From positions 1 through 5,666 of the forward strand of contig DBDT01000052.1 of NCBI GenBank assembly GCA_002293705.1: DNA of 5,666 bases, written 5' to 3'. The notes under the pieces are model-generated. The model had not been told where the DNA came from, did not search any database, and was given only the letters and a program-made list of their open reading frames with translations. The position numbers and the translations under genes were made by a program. This stretch comes from Candidatus Woesebacteria bacterium UBA925. Lineage in GTDB: Bacteria; Patescibacteriota; Microgenomatia; UBA8517. Each line of letters opens with the position of its first letter. Within the stretch, counting starts at the first letter, position 1. This document shows positions 1-5,397 of this stretch, in pieces.

Positions 1-46
1 AGATTTCTGTCGGTCTCGTGGGCTCGGAGATGTGTATAAGAGACAG
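1..46 (+). other. Sequencing adapter contamination (Nextera read 2 / P7 end), not genomic
   Basis: Positions 13-46 match, base for base, the 34-nt Nextera read-2 transposase adapter, and 28-46 are the 19-bp Tn5 mosaic end AGATGTGTATAAGAGACAG. Positions 1-4 (AGAT) fit the last bases of the P7 oligo. That leaves exactly eight bases at 5-12 (TTCTGTCG), the size of an i7 index. This order (P7 end, index, adapter, insert) is a library-construction product. The adapter match is seen directly and recalled from known Illumina sequences; the index reading is inferred from the spacing. The native sequence begins at about 47. The mosaic end should not be annotated as a Tn5 insertion. Confidence 0.97.
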
Positions 47-954
47 ACCCCAGTTGGAGAGTAAAGAGCTGACAAAAACATATTTGGTACTTCAGGGTAA
101 AGAGCATACACTTGAATTCTTCTTGAGGCGTCCCCAGATACACCTTGTGCATCAACTACTCTTCCTTGAGAGGGCAGATCGTCAGAAAGATTGGTGAAAG
201 CAAATGTGGTTGGACTGCTGTTGTATAGCATTCTGATACTGGCAAATCTCAATCTTCCACCACCCACGACCCCCGCTGGAACACCAAGTGAAACTAAATC
301 TAAATCAACGTAAGAGCTGAAGCTTCTGTTTTGCCCAGATGGTGTTTGTGCTGTACATGCGCCTGATGAATTGGTTACAACTCCGGTTGAAGAAAAATTA
401 TTGTCAGATCGCCTGGAAGAGTCAGGGTCGAATGCGGCTGATACAGTTCTAAGCTCTGAAGTTGGTGGCAAATCCTCGTACACAACAGTTAGGGCTACTG
501 CAGGAAGTGTTGCTGCCCCTACTTCGCCAAAACAGAGTCTTGCATTTTGTGAACTAAAACAAGGGGAGCCTCCACCGCATGTTAGGTTACCGCTGGCATC
601 TCTTGAAGCAAACCAAACTATTGCACTATCTCCTGACAGCATTTCCGACGGATAAATATAACTTCTGGGGTTTGCTGGAAATTGAGAGACTGAGGTTGTG
701 ACTGTTGAGCCTGTCCCAATTTGAGCAGTTGTTGGCTGCGGCTCAGTCCTTACGGGAACAGATAGATCTTGCGACAGTGCCTCTTCAACCCCAGCCTCAG
801 CTGCAGAGAAAGCTCTTAATGACTCCTCATCTTTTCTGGCAGTAGAGGTGTCAGTAGTTGTCCTTGTAGCCAGAGAAACTGCAACAGACATAACAACAGC
901 AACTGACAGCATAACTAAAATCAATGCCTGTCCTGATTTATTTTTATTCTTCAT
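47..954 (-). CDS. PilX/GspK-like minor pseudopilin, 3' end cut by contig end
   Basis: This is a large minor pilin of about 302 visible residues, opening with ATG at 954-952. The short basic leader MKNKNKSG precedes a hydrophobic helix (QALILVMLSVAVVMSVAVSLA). If the peptidase cuts after Gly8, mature position 5 is Leu instead of the usual Glu, as in GspK and unlike ordinary pilins. Residues 43-58 (EESLRAFSAAEAGVEE) match the block that follows the helix in PilX N-terminal-family proteins. The rest is Ser/Thr/Gly-rich with few cysteines, as expected of an exported beta-rich domain. The last real residues (ALYSPTG) resemble the end of such proteins, so little is probably missing; the frame then reads into adapter sequence with no stop. 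It lies 32 nt after the GspJ-like gene with only a weak ribosome site. The likely role is the fourth member of the tip or initiation complex. The family call is confident; the K-equivalent role is inferred from order and the missing Glu5. Confidence 0.85.
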
Positions 955-986
955 ATATACCAGTCTTCTATTTTTTGACGATAAAA

Positions 987-1499
987 TCAATATGTACGCA
1001 AAGTTACTCTTTTGATTACCTCCAAGCTACTTTCAAGTCTACTTTCTGAAGTGACCAACCTTCCGCCCAAAACAAGCTCAACTGTAGGGGGGAGGGTGGT
1101 GCCCGATTGAGTGCAGGTAATTCTGCATGTGGTTAGTACAACATCATCGCTTGTTAATCTTGCATTGGTTGAGCCGGAACCCAAATACGCAGATTGACCA
1201 GAGACACAAGTAAATGAGCCAGCTACTGAATTTTGATCTTGATAGGAGATAGTGTTTGAAGCTGTGCCTGTGCACGAGCTGGTTATTGCCTTGGCATTTC
1301 GCAGGTTACGCACAAACACATCTCCTGCAAAATTTAGATTGTCACGCACAGCAGACTCAGCACCCACTTTTTGCGATGTTCCAAGAGATTGAACTACAGA
1401 TTGGATCAAAACAGCAGACAAGGTAACAAAAAGCGATATGGCCACCAAAAGCTCAATTACAGAAAAGCCTTGTTTAAGATTGGTGTTCTTGTGTGCCAT
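987..1499 (-). CDS. GspJ/PilW-like minor prepilin
   Basis: This encodes 170 residues with a class III (prepilin) signal: leader MAHKNTNLKQG, then FSVIELLVAISLF, with cleavage expected after Gly11 and Glu at mature position 5. The downstream block (NLNFAGDVFVRNLRNAKAI) resembles the helix and following segment of GspJ/PilW-type minor pilins. Four cysteines (SSC, FTC, TTC and ITC) could form disulfides outside the cell. I chose the ATG at 1499, just past the stop of the preceding gene (1504-1502). A TTG seven codons upstream (1520) is possible, but it would put the start inside the preceding gene and make the leader longer than in its neighbours. GGAGAGG lies about 12 nt before this ATG, inside the end of the preceding gene. 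The gene ends with TGA. Assignment to the J slot rests on helix sequence and position between I-like and K-like genes; the globular domain is too divergent to be sure by eye. Confidence 0.8.
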   Translation of the reverse strand: MAHKNTNLKQGFSVIELLVAISLFVTLSAVLIQSVVQSLGTSQKVGAESAVRDNLNFAGDVFVRNLRNAKAITSSCTGTASNTISYQDQNSVAGSFTCVSGQSAYLGSGSTNARLTSDDVVLTTCRITCTQSGTTLPPTVELVLGGRLVTSESRLESSLEVIKRVTLRTY

Positions 1500-1501
1500 T
1501 T

Positions 1502-1963
1502 TTACCTGTTTCCTCTCCAATTTGTATACTCACTGGTTGACTCTGAGCTGTGCAGACCTAGGCTATCAGAAAAACTGACAGTAACTGTTGCTACCACTTT
1601 TGAAAGACCAGGGCCCGAGCGAGTAAATCTGATCTCTCGAGTCATGTTGGTTCCAGGTACAAACTGATTAGTACTGCAAGGACCTTCAGTGGTGCCAGAT
1701 TGAAAATTCAAACTCTGAGCACACCATGTTGCAGTAAGGGACCTTGCAAAAAAACCAGACCAGTCTTGGTCGCGTTCTGATCTGAGCCACTCATGCGTCT
1801 CCTCAGCAAGAGAGGTAGCAATTATTTTTTGCCTTGCATTTGTTGCCGCGGCTTGGGATCTGGTGATCAAAGCAACTGCAGAAATCAAGACAATACCCAC
1901 TATTACTATTGAAATCATAACTTCTAAAATTGTATAGCCCTGACTCTTTTTTTTGATTTTCAT
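1502..1963 (-). CDS. GspI/PilV-like minor prepilin
   Basis: This encodes 153 residues. The leader MKIKKKSQG is followed by YTILEVMISIVIVGIVLISA, so the mature protein would begin with Tyr and carry Glu at position 5. The next stretch (ARQKIIATSLAEETHEWLRS, then ERDQDW) is the recognisable PilV/GspI pattern, in which the helix runs into an LAxE segment followed by an Arg-Asp-Trp region. The C-terminus ends in YTNWRGNR. The frame is open upstream to 2065, but that extension runs through the end of the preceding gene and would bury the prepilin motif behind 34 extra residues. The ATG at 1963 is therefore the start, one base after the preceding TAG (1967-1965). There is no clear ribosome site at normal spacing, so translation is probably coupled to the upstream gene. 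It is likely a tip-complex subunit that is processed by the peptidase encoded upstream in the same cluster. Confidence 0.85.
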   Translation of the reverse strand: MKIKKKSQGYTILEVMISIVIVGIVLISAVALITRSQAAATNARQKIIATSLAEETHEWLRSERDQDWSGFFARSLTATWCAQSLNFQSGTTEGPCSTNQFVPGTNMTREIRFTRSGPGLSKVVATVTVSFSDSLGLHSSESTSEYTNWRGNR

Positions 1964-1964
1964 A

Positions 1965-2453
1965 CTATTCTGCAATTTCACCTGTTTGAGTAATAGATAG
2001 GCTAAGTGAGTAGTTTGCCCCAACTGGAGCAGTTGTAATGATAAAAGGATTACCCAAACCAACATCAGTACCTCTTTCTAAAGGCAAAAATCGTATATTT
2101 GCAGGATTTGTACCCCTATTGGTCGTCACAGTCACACTCTCAGGCACAGTTTTGTTTAAAACAACAGCAGTCCCTCCACTGCAAACTTTTTGAAGAGAGT
2201 AGGCAGAAACCCTGCCGGCGGTTTGAATAAAACTAATTTCACCACCCAGGAAATTTCCAGTACAACCACTTCTTTCCCCGGAAGCGACTGAAGTTTGTAG
2301 ATTTCTAATATCAGCAATCATTTCATTGTGAAAGTTATTCGCAGTTTGTCTCCTGTTAAACTCACGAGCAGCAGGCACCCCAACTCCAACCAATAGTCCA
2401 ACTATGGCTATCACAATCACTATCTCAATTATGCTAAAGCCTGCTTTTTTCAT
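1965..2453 (-). CDS. GspH/FimT-like minor prepilin
   Basis: This encodes 162 residues. It has a very short leader (MKKAG), then FSIIEIVIVIAIVGLLVGVG with Glu at mature position 5, followed by VPAAREFNRRQTANNFHNEM and ADIRNLQ. This continuation, with the helix passing into a conserved Arg/Asn-rich stretch and then an R-x-L-Q element, is the usual pattern of GspH/FimT pseudopilins, and the length also fits. Two cysteines occur in the globular part (GCTG and KVCS). The start ATG overlaps the stop of the preceding gene by four bases (ATGA, 2453-2450), a sign of translational coupling. The likely role is a minor subunit of the pilus or pseudopilus tip, or of initiation. The H-like name is based on the N-terminal third and gene order. 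The rest shows no motif that I recognise. Confidence 0.83.
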   Translation of the reverse strand: MKKAGFSIIEIVIVIAIVGLLVGVGVPAAREFNRRQTANNFHNEMIADIRNLQTSVASGERSGCTGNFLGGEISFIQTAGRVSAYSLQKVCSGGTAVVLNKTVPESVTVTTNRGTNPANIRFLPLERGTDVGLGNPFIITTAPVGANYSLSLSITQTGEIAE

Positions 2454-2905
2454 GGGCTTAAGACTCTGTAGTTACATGTTCCTGAGCCACAAGTTGAGTT
2501 GCCTCCACAGCTAGCAGTTGTCCCACCACTCTCAAGCGAAGCGCACAATTCGTAGGTCGTCCCACTTCCATTTACTGAGTAAAGGTATGTCCTGCCAGTT
2601 CCGGGATCAGTTGGGATAATTCTTAAGTAGGTGTTTGAACTAGAGCATCGCGCTGGCGTACCAGTACCAACAAGGGGACTGCCAAAAGTAATTGAGGCGG
2701 GATATCTTCCACAATCAGACCTATAAAACTCAAGTGCTCCTCGTATTGATTCCAAATCAGCTCTTCTTCGACTATCCCTAGCAGACTCACGAGCACCGGT
2801 TAATCCAAAGGCGACAATAGTTACAAGCACAGCAGCAACTGCTATTACAACCAAAAGCTCTAAAAGTGTGAAGCCTTTTGTGTTGTTATTTGTTTTCTTG
2901 TTCAT
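2450..2905 (-). CDS. GspG-like prepilin, paralogue 2 (Cys-rich C-terminus)
   Basis: This encodes 151 residues. The leader MNKKTNNNTKG precedes FTLLELLVVIAVAAVLVTIV, with Glu at mature position 5. After the helix comes SARDSRRRADLESIRGALEF and then a Gly-Arg-Tyr-Pro turn, which is the GspG-type pattern. The C-terminal half has the block shared with its neighbours: Asp-Pro, then Tyr-x-Tyr, Tyr-x-Leu, and Leu-Glu. The tail is rich in Cys (six of the eight cysteines are in the last third), suggesting disulfide cross-linking outside the membrane. I start at the ATG at 2905. The upstream TTG at 2929 would lengthen the leader and overlap the previous gene. There is a 14-nt gap and no obvious Shine-Dalgarno sequence. 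It is clearly a paralogue of the gene immediately upstream. Whether it is a fibre subunit or a minor subunit cannot be told from the sequence. Confidence 0.85.
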   Translation of the reverse strand: MNKKTNNNTKGFTLLELLVVIAVAAVLVTIVAFGLTGARESARDSRRRADLESIRGALEFYRSDCGRYPASITFGSPLVGTGTPARCSSSNTYLRIIPTDPGTGRTYLYSVNGSGTTYELCASLESGGTTASCGGNSTCGSGTCNYRVLSP

Positions 2906-2919
2906 GGCAGGGTTAATTG

Positions 2920-3366
2920 TTATGGGCAAACACCGTTACTTGGAGCAGTCCAACCAGTTGCTGAACGGGTTACTGCAACTCCACTACTACAAACATAAAA
3001 TATTTGATTATTTCTCTCAAGGGTCGCCCACAAAACATATGCTGTTCTGGCAGCATTAGCACTATATCTGTATGGGGTACCACCACTGGCAACCGTTGGA
3101 TCATTGGTGCACCTGTAAGCTGAAAGTGATCCACCTCCGCTGCATAGGGAAATGGCATCAACTGCTGGAGATCCTGCAGGATAAAGCCCTCCATTTGAGT
3201 TTGACCAAATCTCTAAGGCGTTTTGGTACTGCCTGATGTCACTCATTCTTTGCGAGTCACGAGCTGAAGCTTGAACACCTGTCATCCTAACTACAACAAA
3301 AGAAGCAATAACACCTAGTATTGCAACAACAACCAGAAGCTCAAGTATTGTAAAACCTTTCTTCAT
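2920..3366 (-). CDS. GspG-like prepilin, paralogue 1
   Basis: This encodes 148 residues. The minimal leader MKKG is followed by FTILELLVVVAILGVIASFV, so cleavage after Gly4 would leave Phe1 and Glu5. The helix leads into SARDSQRMSDIRQYQNALEI and a Gly-Leu-Tyr-Pro turn, nearly the same plan as the following gene. The C-terminal part again shows Asp-Pro, Tyr-x-Tyr, a Tyr-x-Leu-like element and Leu-Glu, and ends in GVCP; it has four cysteines. The start ATG at 3366 lies 28 nt after the upstream stop, with only a weak GTGGT-like ribosome site. It is a prepilin-peptidase substrate that enters the fibre or tip of the type IV system. The paralogy with 2905-2450 suggests tandem duplication; I cannot tell which came first. 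Confidence 0.87.
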   Translation of the reverse strand: MKKGFTILELLVVVAILGVIASFVVVRMTGVQASARDSQRMSDIRQYQNALEIWSNSNGGLYPAGSPAVDAISLCSGGGSLSAYRCTNDPTVASGGTPYRYSANAARTAYVLWATLERNNQIFYVCSSGVAVTRSATGWTAPSNGVCP

Positions 3367-3394
3367 TAATTCAGATTACCACAATTGGAGACAC

Positions 3395-3916
3395 TTAAGG
3401 CAATGGAAGGGGAGAGCTGGCTGGATAGCTTATATGGTTAGTTCGACCAGTATTGCAGATAACTGACCCGCATGAGATGTTTCTTTTGACAACCAGGGCA
3501 TCATATTCCGGATCGGCCGGCCGCTCAAGATACGCAAACAGCTGGTAGTCAACCCCGTTTGACCTGTAAGCATAAGTTACACCATCAAGATTGTATGGAT
3601 CCTCGCCAGTCCTTGGAAAAAATGGGCTATTTTCTGGGTTATTGCCCCATACACAGGGCTTGAATATCCACTCACCTGAAAGGTTTTTAATCCCATCACA
3701 ACCCAAGATCTTTCCATCTTCAGTAGCCATCGGATAGTAGCCTATTTTTTCTTTGAAATCTCCAAGTTTTTTTTCTATATCACCAAGGTCATTTTTACGA
3801 GTTATGTCTCTGCTTTTTTTGTATGACTCTTCAAGATTTGAGTAAGTTGCACCAATTACCAAAACAACAACAGTGGCAAAGAATAAGTTTTCTTTTGAAA
3901 ATATTTTTTTAAGCAT
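3395..3916 (-). CDS. GspG-like membrane-anchored protein lacking the prepilin cleavage motif
   Basis: This encodes 173 residues. The N-terminus (MLKKIFSKENLFFATVVVLV) has one hydrophobic helix at about residues 10-25 but no Gly-Phe-x-x-x-Glu motif, so I do not expect cleavage by PilD. After the helix it has the same plan as the GspG-like neighbours: SRDITRKNDLGDIEKKLGDF, a Gly-Tyr-Tyr-Pro turn, then Asp-Pro-Tyr, Tyr-Ala-Tyr, Tyr-Gln-Leu and a Leu-Glu element (AYLERPAD). This makes it a pilin-fold protein that has lost, or never had, the processing signal. It probably stays tethered with its globular domain outside. The start ATG at 3916 is 11 nt after pilD with no clear ribosome site, and no other start recovers a prepilin motif. 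Its position directly after pilD and before the true prepilins suggests an assembly or scaffold role, which is inference only. A conventional signal-anchored lineage-specific protein is the alternative. Confidence 0.75.
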   Translation of the reverse strand: MLKKIFSKENLFFATVVVLVIGATYSNLEESYKKSRDITRKNDLGDIEKKLGDFKEKIGYYPMATEDGKILGCDGIKNLSGEWIFKPCVWGNNPENSPFFPRTGEDPYNLDGVTYAYRSNGVDYQLFAYLERPADPEYDALVVKRNISCGSVICNTGRTNHISYPASSPLPLP

Positions 3917-3927
3917 TTATGTATATC

Positions 3928-4716
3928 TTACAGGTAAGGAAACAATATAGAAAAAATCTTGTCTCCATAAACCAGACAGATCCAAAAAGATACTATCATA
4001 AAAGGTCCAAAAGCAATCTTGGCTGTCATTTTCTTCTTACCTGACAGCAGAAATGGTAGGCCATATAGTGCTCCAATCACAAAGCTCAAAAATAACCACA
4101 GAATTGAGATATTGGTTGAAAGAAACAGGGGAGGGAAAAGAGCTAGCTTAACATCTCCTAATCCCATTCCTTTGCCTGAGGTTAGAAGGTGCAACAGGAG
4201 AAACACTGATGCCATCACAAAAGAGGTGAACAAATTCAACCAAATGACATCGTTGGGGAAGTAGGATAGTGCCACAAAGCCAATCAAAAACATTGCAAAC
4301 GAAGCAAAGTCAGACAAATACATATACAACGAATCAAAATAGAACTGATACAAACTAAAAAGAAGTAGGGGTGTAAGAAGAATGTATAGAGCGGTTGTAT
4401 TTAAAGAGGAAAACCAAAGATTTGAGTTTGAAACTAAATTCACACTTAGAGGAAGCAGTGCCAGACATAATCCTGAAATAATCTCAATTGCAAAGTATCT
4501 TTTTGGTATTTGAGTTTCACAATTTCTACATCTACCTGAAAGAAATATGTAGGAAAAAACTGGAATATTGTCATACCAGTTTATCTGAGTCTTACAATTG
4601 TCACAAAATGATCTTTTTTTAGAAAAGAGTGGCACTTTTTTGACTTGCCTGTAGGCTGTTGCCCCCATGAAGCTACCCATCATGGCACCAATTACAAATA
4701 AAACTAAATACTCCAT
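3928..4716 (-). CDS. pilD: Prepilin peptidase / N-methyltransferase (PilD/GspO family, A24)
   Basis: This is a polytopic inner-membrane aspartyl protease of 262 residues that removes prepilin leaders and, in bifunctional members, methylates the new N-terminus. All the family landmarks are present: Gly-Ser-Phe at residues 14-16, a basic loop with two CxxC pairs (C38/C41 and C63/C66) expected to bind zinc, and two catalytic aspartates. The first Asp (about D128) lies in FDSLYMYLSD, where the usual Pro before the second Asp of the motif is replaced by Ser. The second (about D188) is in the classic GxGxGDxK element (GMGLGDVKLA). The zinc loop is associated with bifunctional family members. The start ATG at 4716 is preceded by a hairpin ending 15 nt upstream and has no clear Shine-Dalgarno sequence. 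Its substrates are presumably the prepilins encoded on both sides of it. Confidence 0.96.
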   Translation of the reverse strand: MEYLVLFVIGAMMGSFMGATAYRQVKKVPLFSKKRSFCDNCKTQINWYDNIPVFSYIFLSGRCRNCETQIPKRYFAIEIISGLCLALLPLSVNLVSNSNLWFSSLNTTALYILLTPLLLFSLYQFYFDSLYMYLSDFASFAMFLIGFVALSYFPNDVIWLNLFTSFVMASVFLLLHLLTSGKGMGLGDVKLALFPPLFLSTNISILWLFLSFVIGALYGLPFLLSGKKKMTAKIAFGPFMIVSFWICLVYGDKIFSILFPYL

Positions 4717-4731
4717 ACCATATGATACAAC

Positions 4732-4755
4732 AAAGCGCCGATTGCTCGGCGCTTT
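4732..4755 (-). terminator. Intrinsic terminator after the major prepilin gene
   Basis: This is a perfect 9-bp inverted repeat, AAAGCGCCG (4732-4740) and CGGCGCTTT (4747-4755), with a 6-base loop and a GC-rich stem core. On the minus strand it begins 20 nt after the prepilin stop, and the stem end and following bases read TTTGTTGTAT, a T-rich but interrupted tract. It lies between the prepilin and pilD. It probably ends most transcripts after the prepilin and lets a minority read through, which would make pilin far more abundant than peptidase and minor pilins. The hairpin is seen; the attenuation is inferred. Confidence 0.85.
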
Positions 4756-4774
4756 AATTGTTCAAACTAATTGA

Positions 4775-5326
4775 TTACGGAAGGAAAGTTTGAGTTCCTG
4801 GTGTTGGTTCAGCTGCTGCGCAGACTGTTCCTCCTCGGCCATCCGCAGAAGAGTAAACAACGTAAGCCACTTGGCCTGCAGTTGTACATCTACTGTTATT
4901 GGCTTGAGATTCTAGTCGAGCGAAAACAACAATTGGACCGCCTCCACCTGCAGTTGTAGCGTTGTAACAAACTCCGTTTTGAACGTTAGTTGTACAAGCA
5001 GTAACTCCAGCAATCGAGTATGCAATTGCTGCAGGAACGGTTGCTATTTCTCCAGAATTTTGAAGTCCTGGGGCAGCTGTTGTTCCTGAAATCCAGGTTG
5101 CGTTTTCTGCAGGGTATACGCCATTACGATTTGTGGCGAATGCCTCGGCAGCACGACCCAACTGTGTAACAGTTGAAACACGACCTGCGTCTCTAGTTCT
5201 TGCCAACTGCTGTGCTGGATTTAATGCAACCAAGACAACAACAGCAAGAGTTCCTAAAATTGCGATAACGATAAGAAGTTCGACCAATGTGAAACCTGAT
5301 CTTAATCCTGTTTTAGTATTATTCAT
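4775..5326 (-). CDS. Probable major type IV prepilin
   Basis: This encodes 183 residues. The leader MNNTKTGLRSG is followed by FTLVELLIVIAILGTLAVVV, the canonical prepilin signal with Phe1 and Glu5. The helix continues into LNPAQQLARTRDAGR, a block like those of type IV pilins in candidate phyla radiation bacteria, and then a Gly-Val-Tyr-Pro turn. The globular domain is rich in Ala, Thr and Gly and has four cysteines that could pair as disulfides. A RLES element corresponds to the Leu-Glu motif of the other pilins. It has the strongest Shine-Dalgarno sequence in the window, a candidate promoter before it, and a strong terminator after it. No other gene in the window has all three, which points to a separately and highly expressed subunit (pilA-like). 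Major status is inferred from this context, not from the sequence alone. Confidence 0.88.
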   Translation of the reverse strand: MNNTKTGLRSGFTLVELLIVIAILGTLAVVVLVALNPAQQLARTRDAGRVSTVTQLGRAAEAFATNRNGVYPAENATWISGTTAAPGLQNSGEIATVPAAIAYSIAGVTACTTNVQNGVCYNATTAGGGGPIVVFARLESQANNSRCTTAGQVAYVVYSSADGRGGTVCAAAEPTPGTQTFLP

Positions 5327-5341
5327 AAATCTATCTAGGTT

Positions 5342-5349
5342 TCACCTCC
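5342..5349 (-). promoter_or_regulatory. Strong Shine-Dalgarno sequence of the prepilin
   Basis: The minus strand reads GGAGGTGA, a perfect match to the anti-Shine-Dalgarno core, 15 nt before the ATG at 5326. The spacing is longer than the usual 5-9 nt. No alternative in-frame ATG, GTG or TTG lies closer, and the ATG at 5326 gives a normal leader. It is the only clear full ribosome site in the window. Confidence 0.75.
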
Positions 5350-5363
5350 AATCTTTATATTTC

Positions 5364-5392
5364 ATATTGATGCTTTGTTATTAATCTGTCAA
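5364..5392 (-). promoter_or_regulatory. Candidate promoter for the prepilin gene
   Basis: In the 71-nt gap after pilC, the minus strand has a perfect TTGACA (5392-5387), then exactly 17 bases, then CAATAT (5369-5364). The -35 is ideal. The -10 matches TATAAT at only three of six positions. A TATAAA nearer the ribosome site is too far from this -35 and would leave almost no leader. This is a plausible housekeeping-type promoter, unproven, in an A/T-rich gap where chance matches are common. Confidence 0.45.
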
Positions 5393-5397
5393 TCAAT

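Noticed and set aside
28..46. Tn5 mosaic end suggesting a transposon insertion
   Set aside because: It is embedded in the full Nextera adapter with an index-sized spacer and the P7 end, so it is a library artefact.
371..655. A 94-codon + strand reading frame
   Set aside because: It lies opposite the PilX-like gene, shows no recognisable domain, and its Ser/Thr-rich look is a by-product of the opposite strand.
955..986. Possible terminator between the GspJ-like and PilX-like genes
   Set aside because: Only a 4-bp TTGA/TCAA pairing is present, with no GC-rich stem.
2970..3194. A second minus-strand frame inside a GspG-like gene
   Set aside because: It is wholly contained in another frame of a gene with a clear prepilin signal and has no family resemblance.
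3514..3523. Palindrome CGGCCGGCCG
   Set aside because: It is internal to the coding sequence of the membrane-anchored GspG-like protein, encoding the Glu-Arg-Pro-Ala-Asp stretch. It has no loop or T-tract and looks like a coding coincidence.
3930..3942. A 13-nt repeat ACAGGTAAGGAAA shared with 5610-5622
   Set aside because: Both copies encode Phe-Pro-Tyr-Leu in unrelated genes (the pilD end and pilC). Two short copies are not evidence of a repeat element.
4771..5384. + strand reading frames opposite the prepilin (4771-4959 and 5133-5384)
   Set aside because: Both are antisense to a well-supported prepilin and have no recognisable motif or ribosome site.
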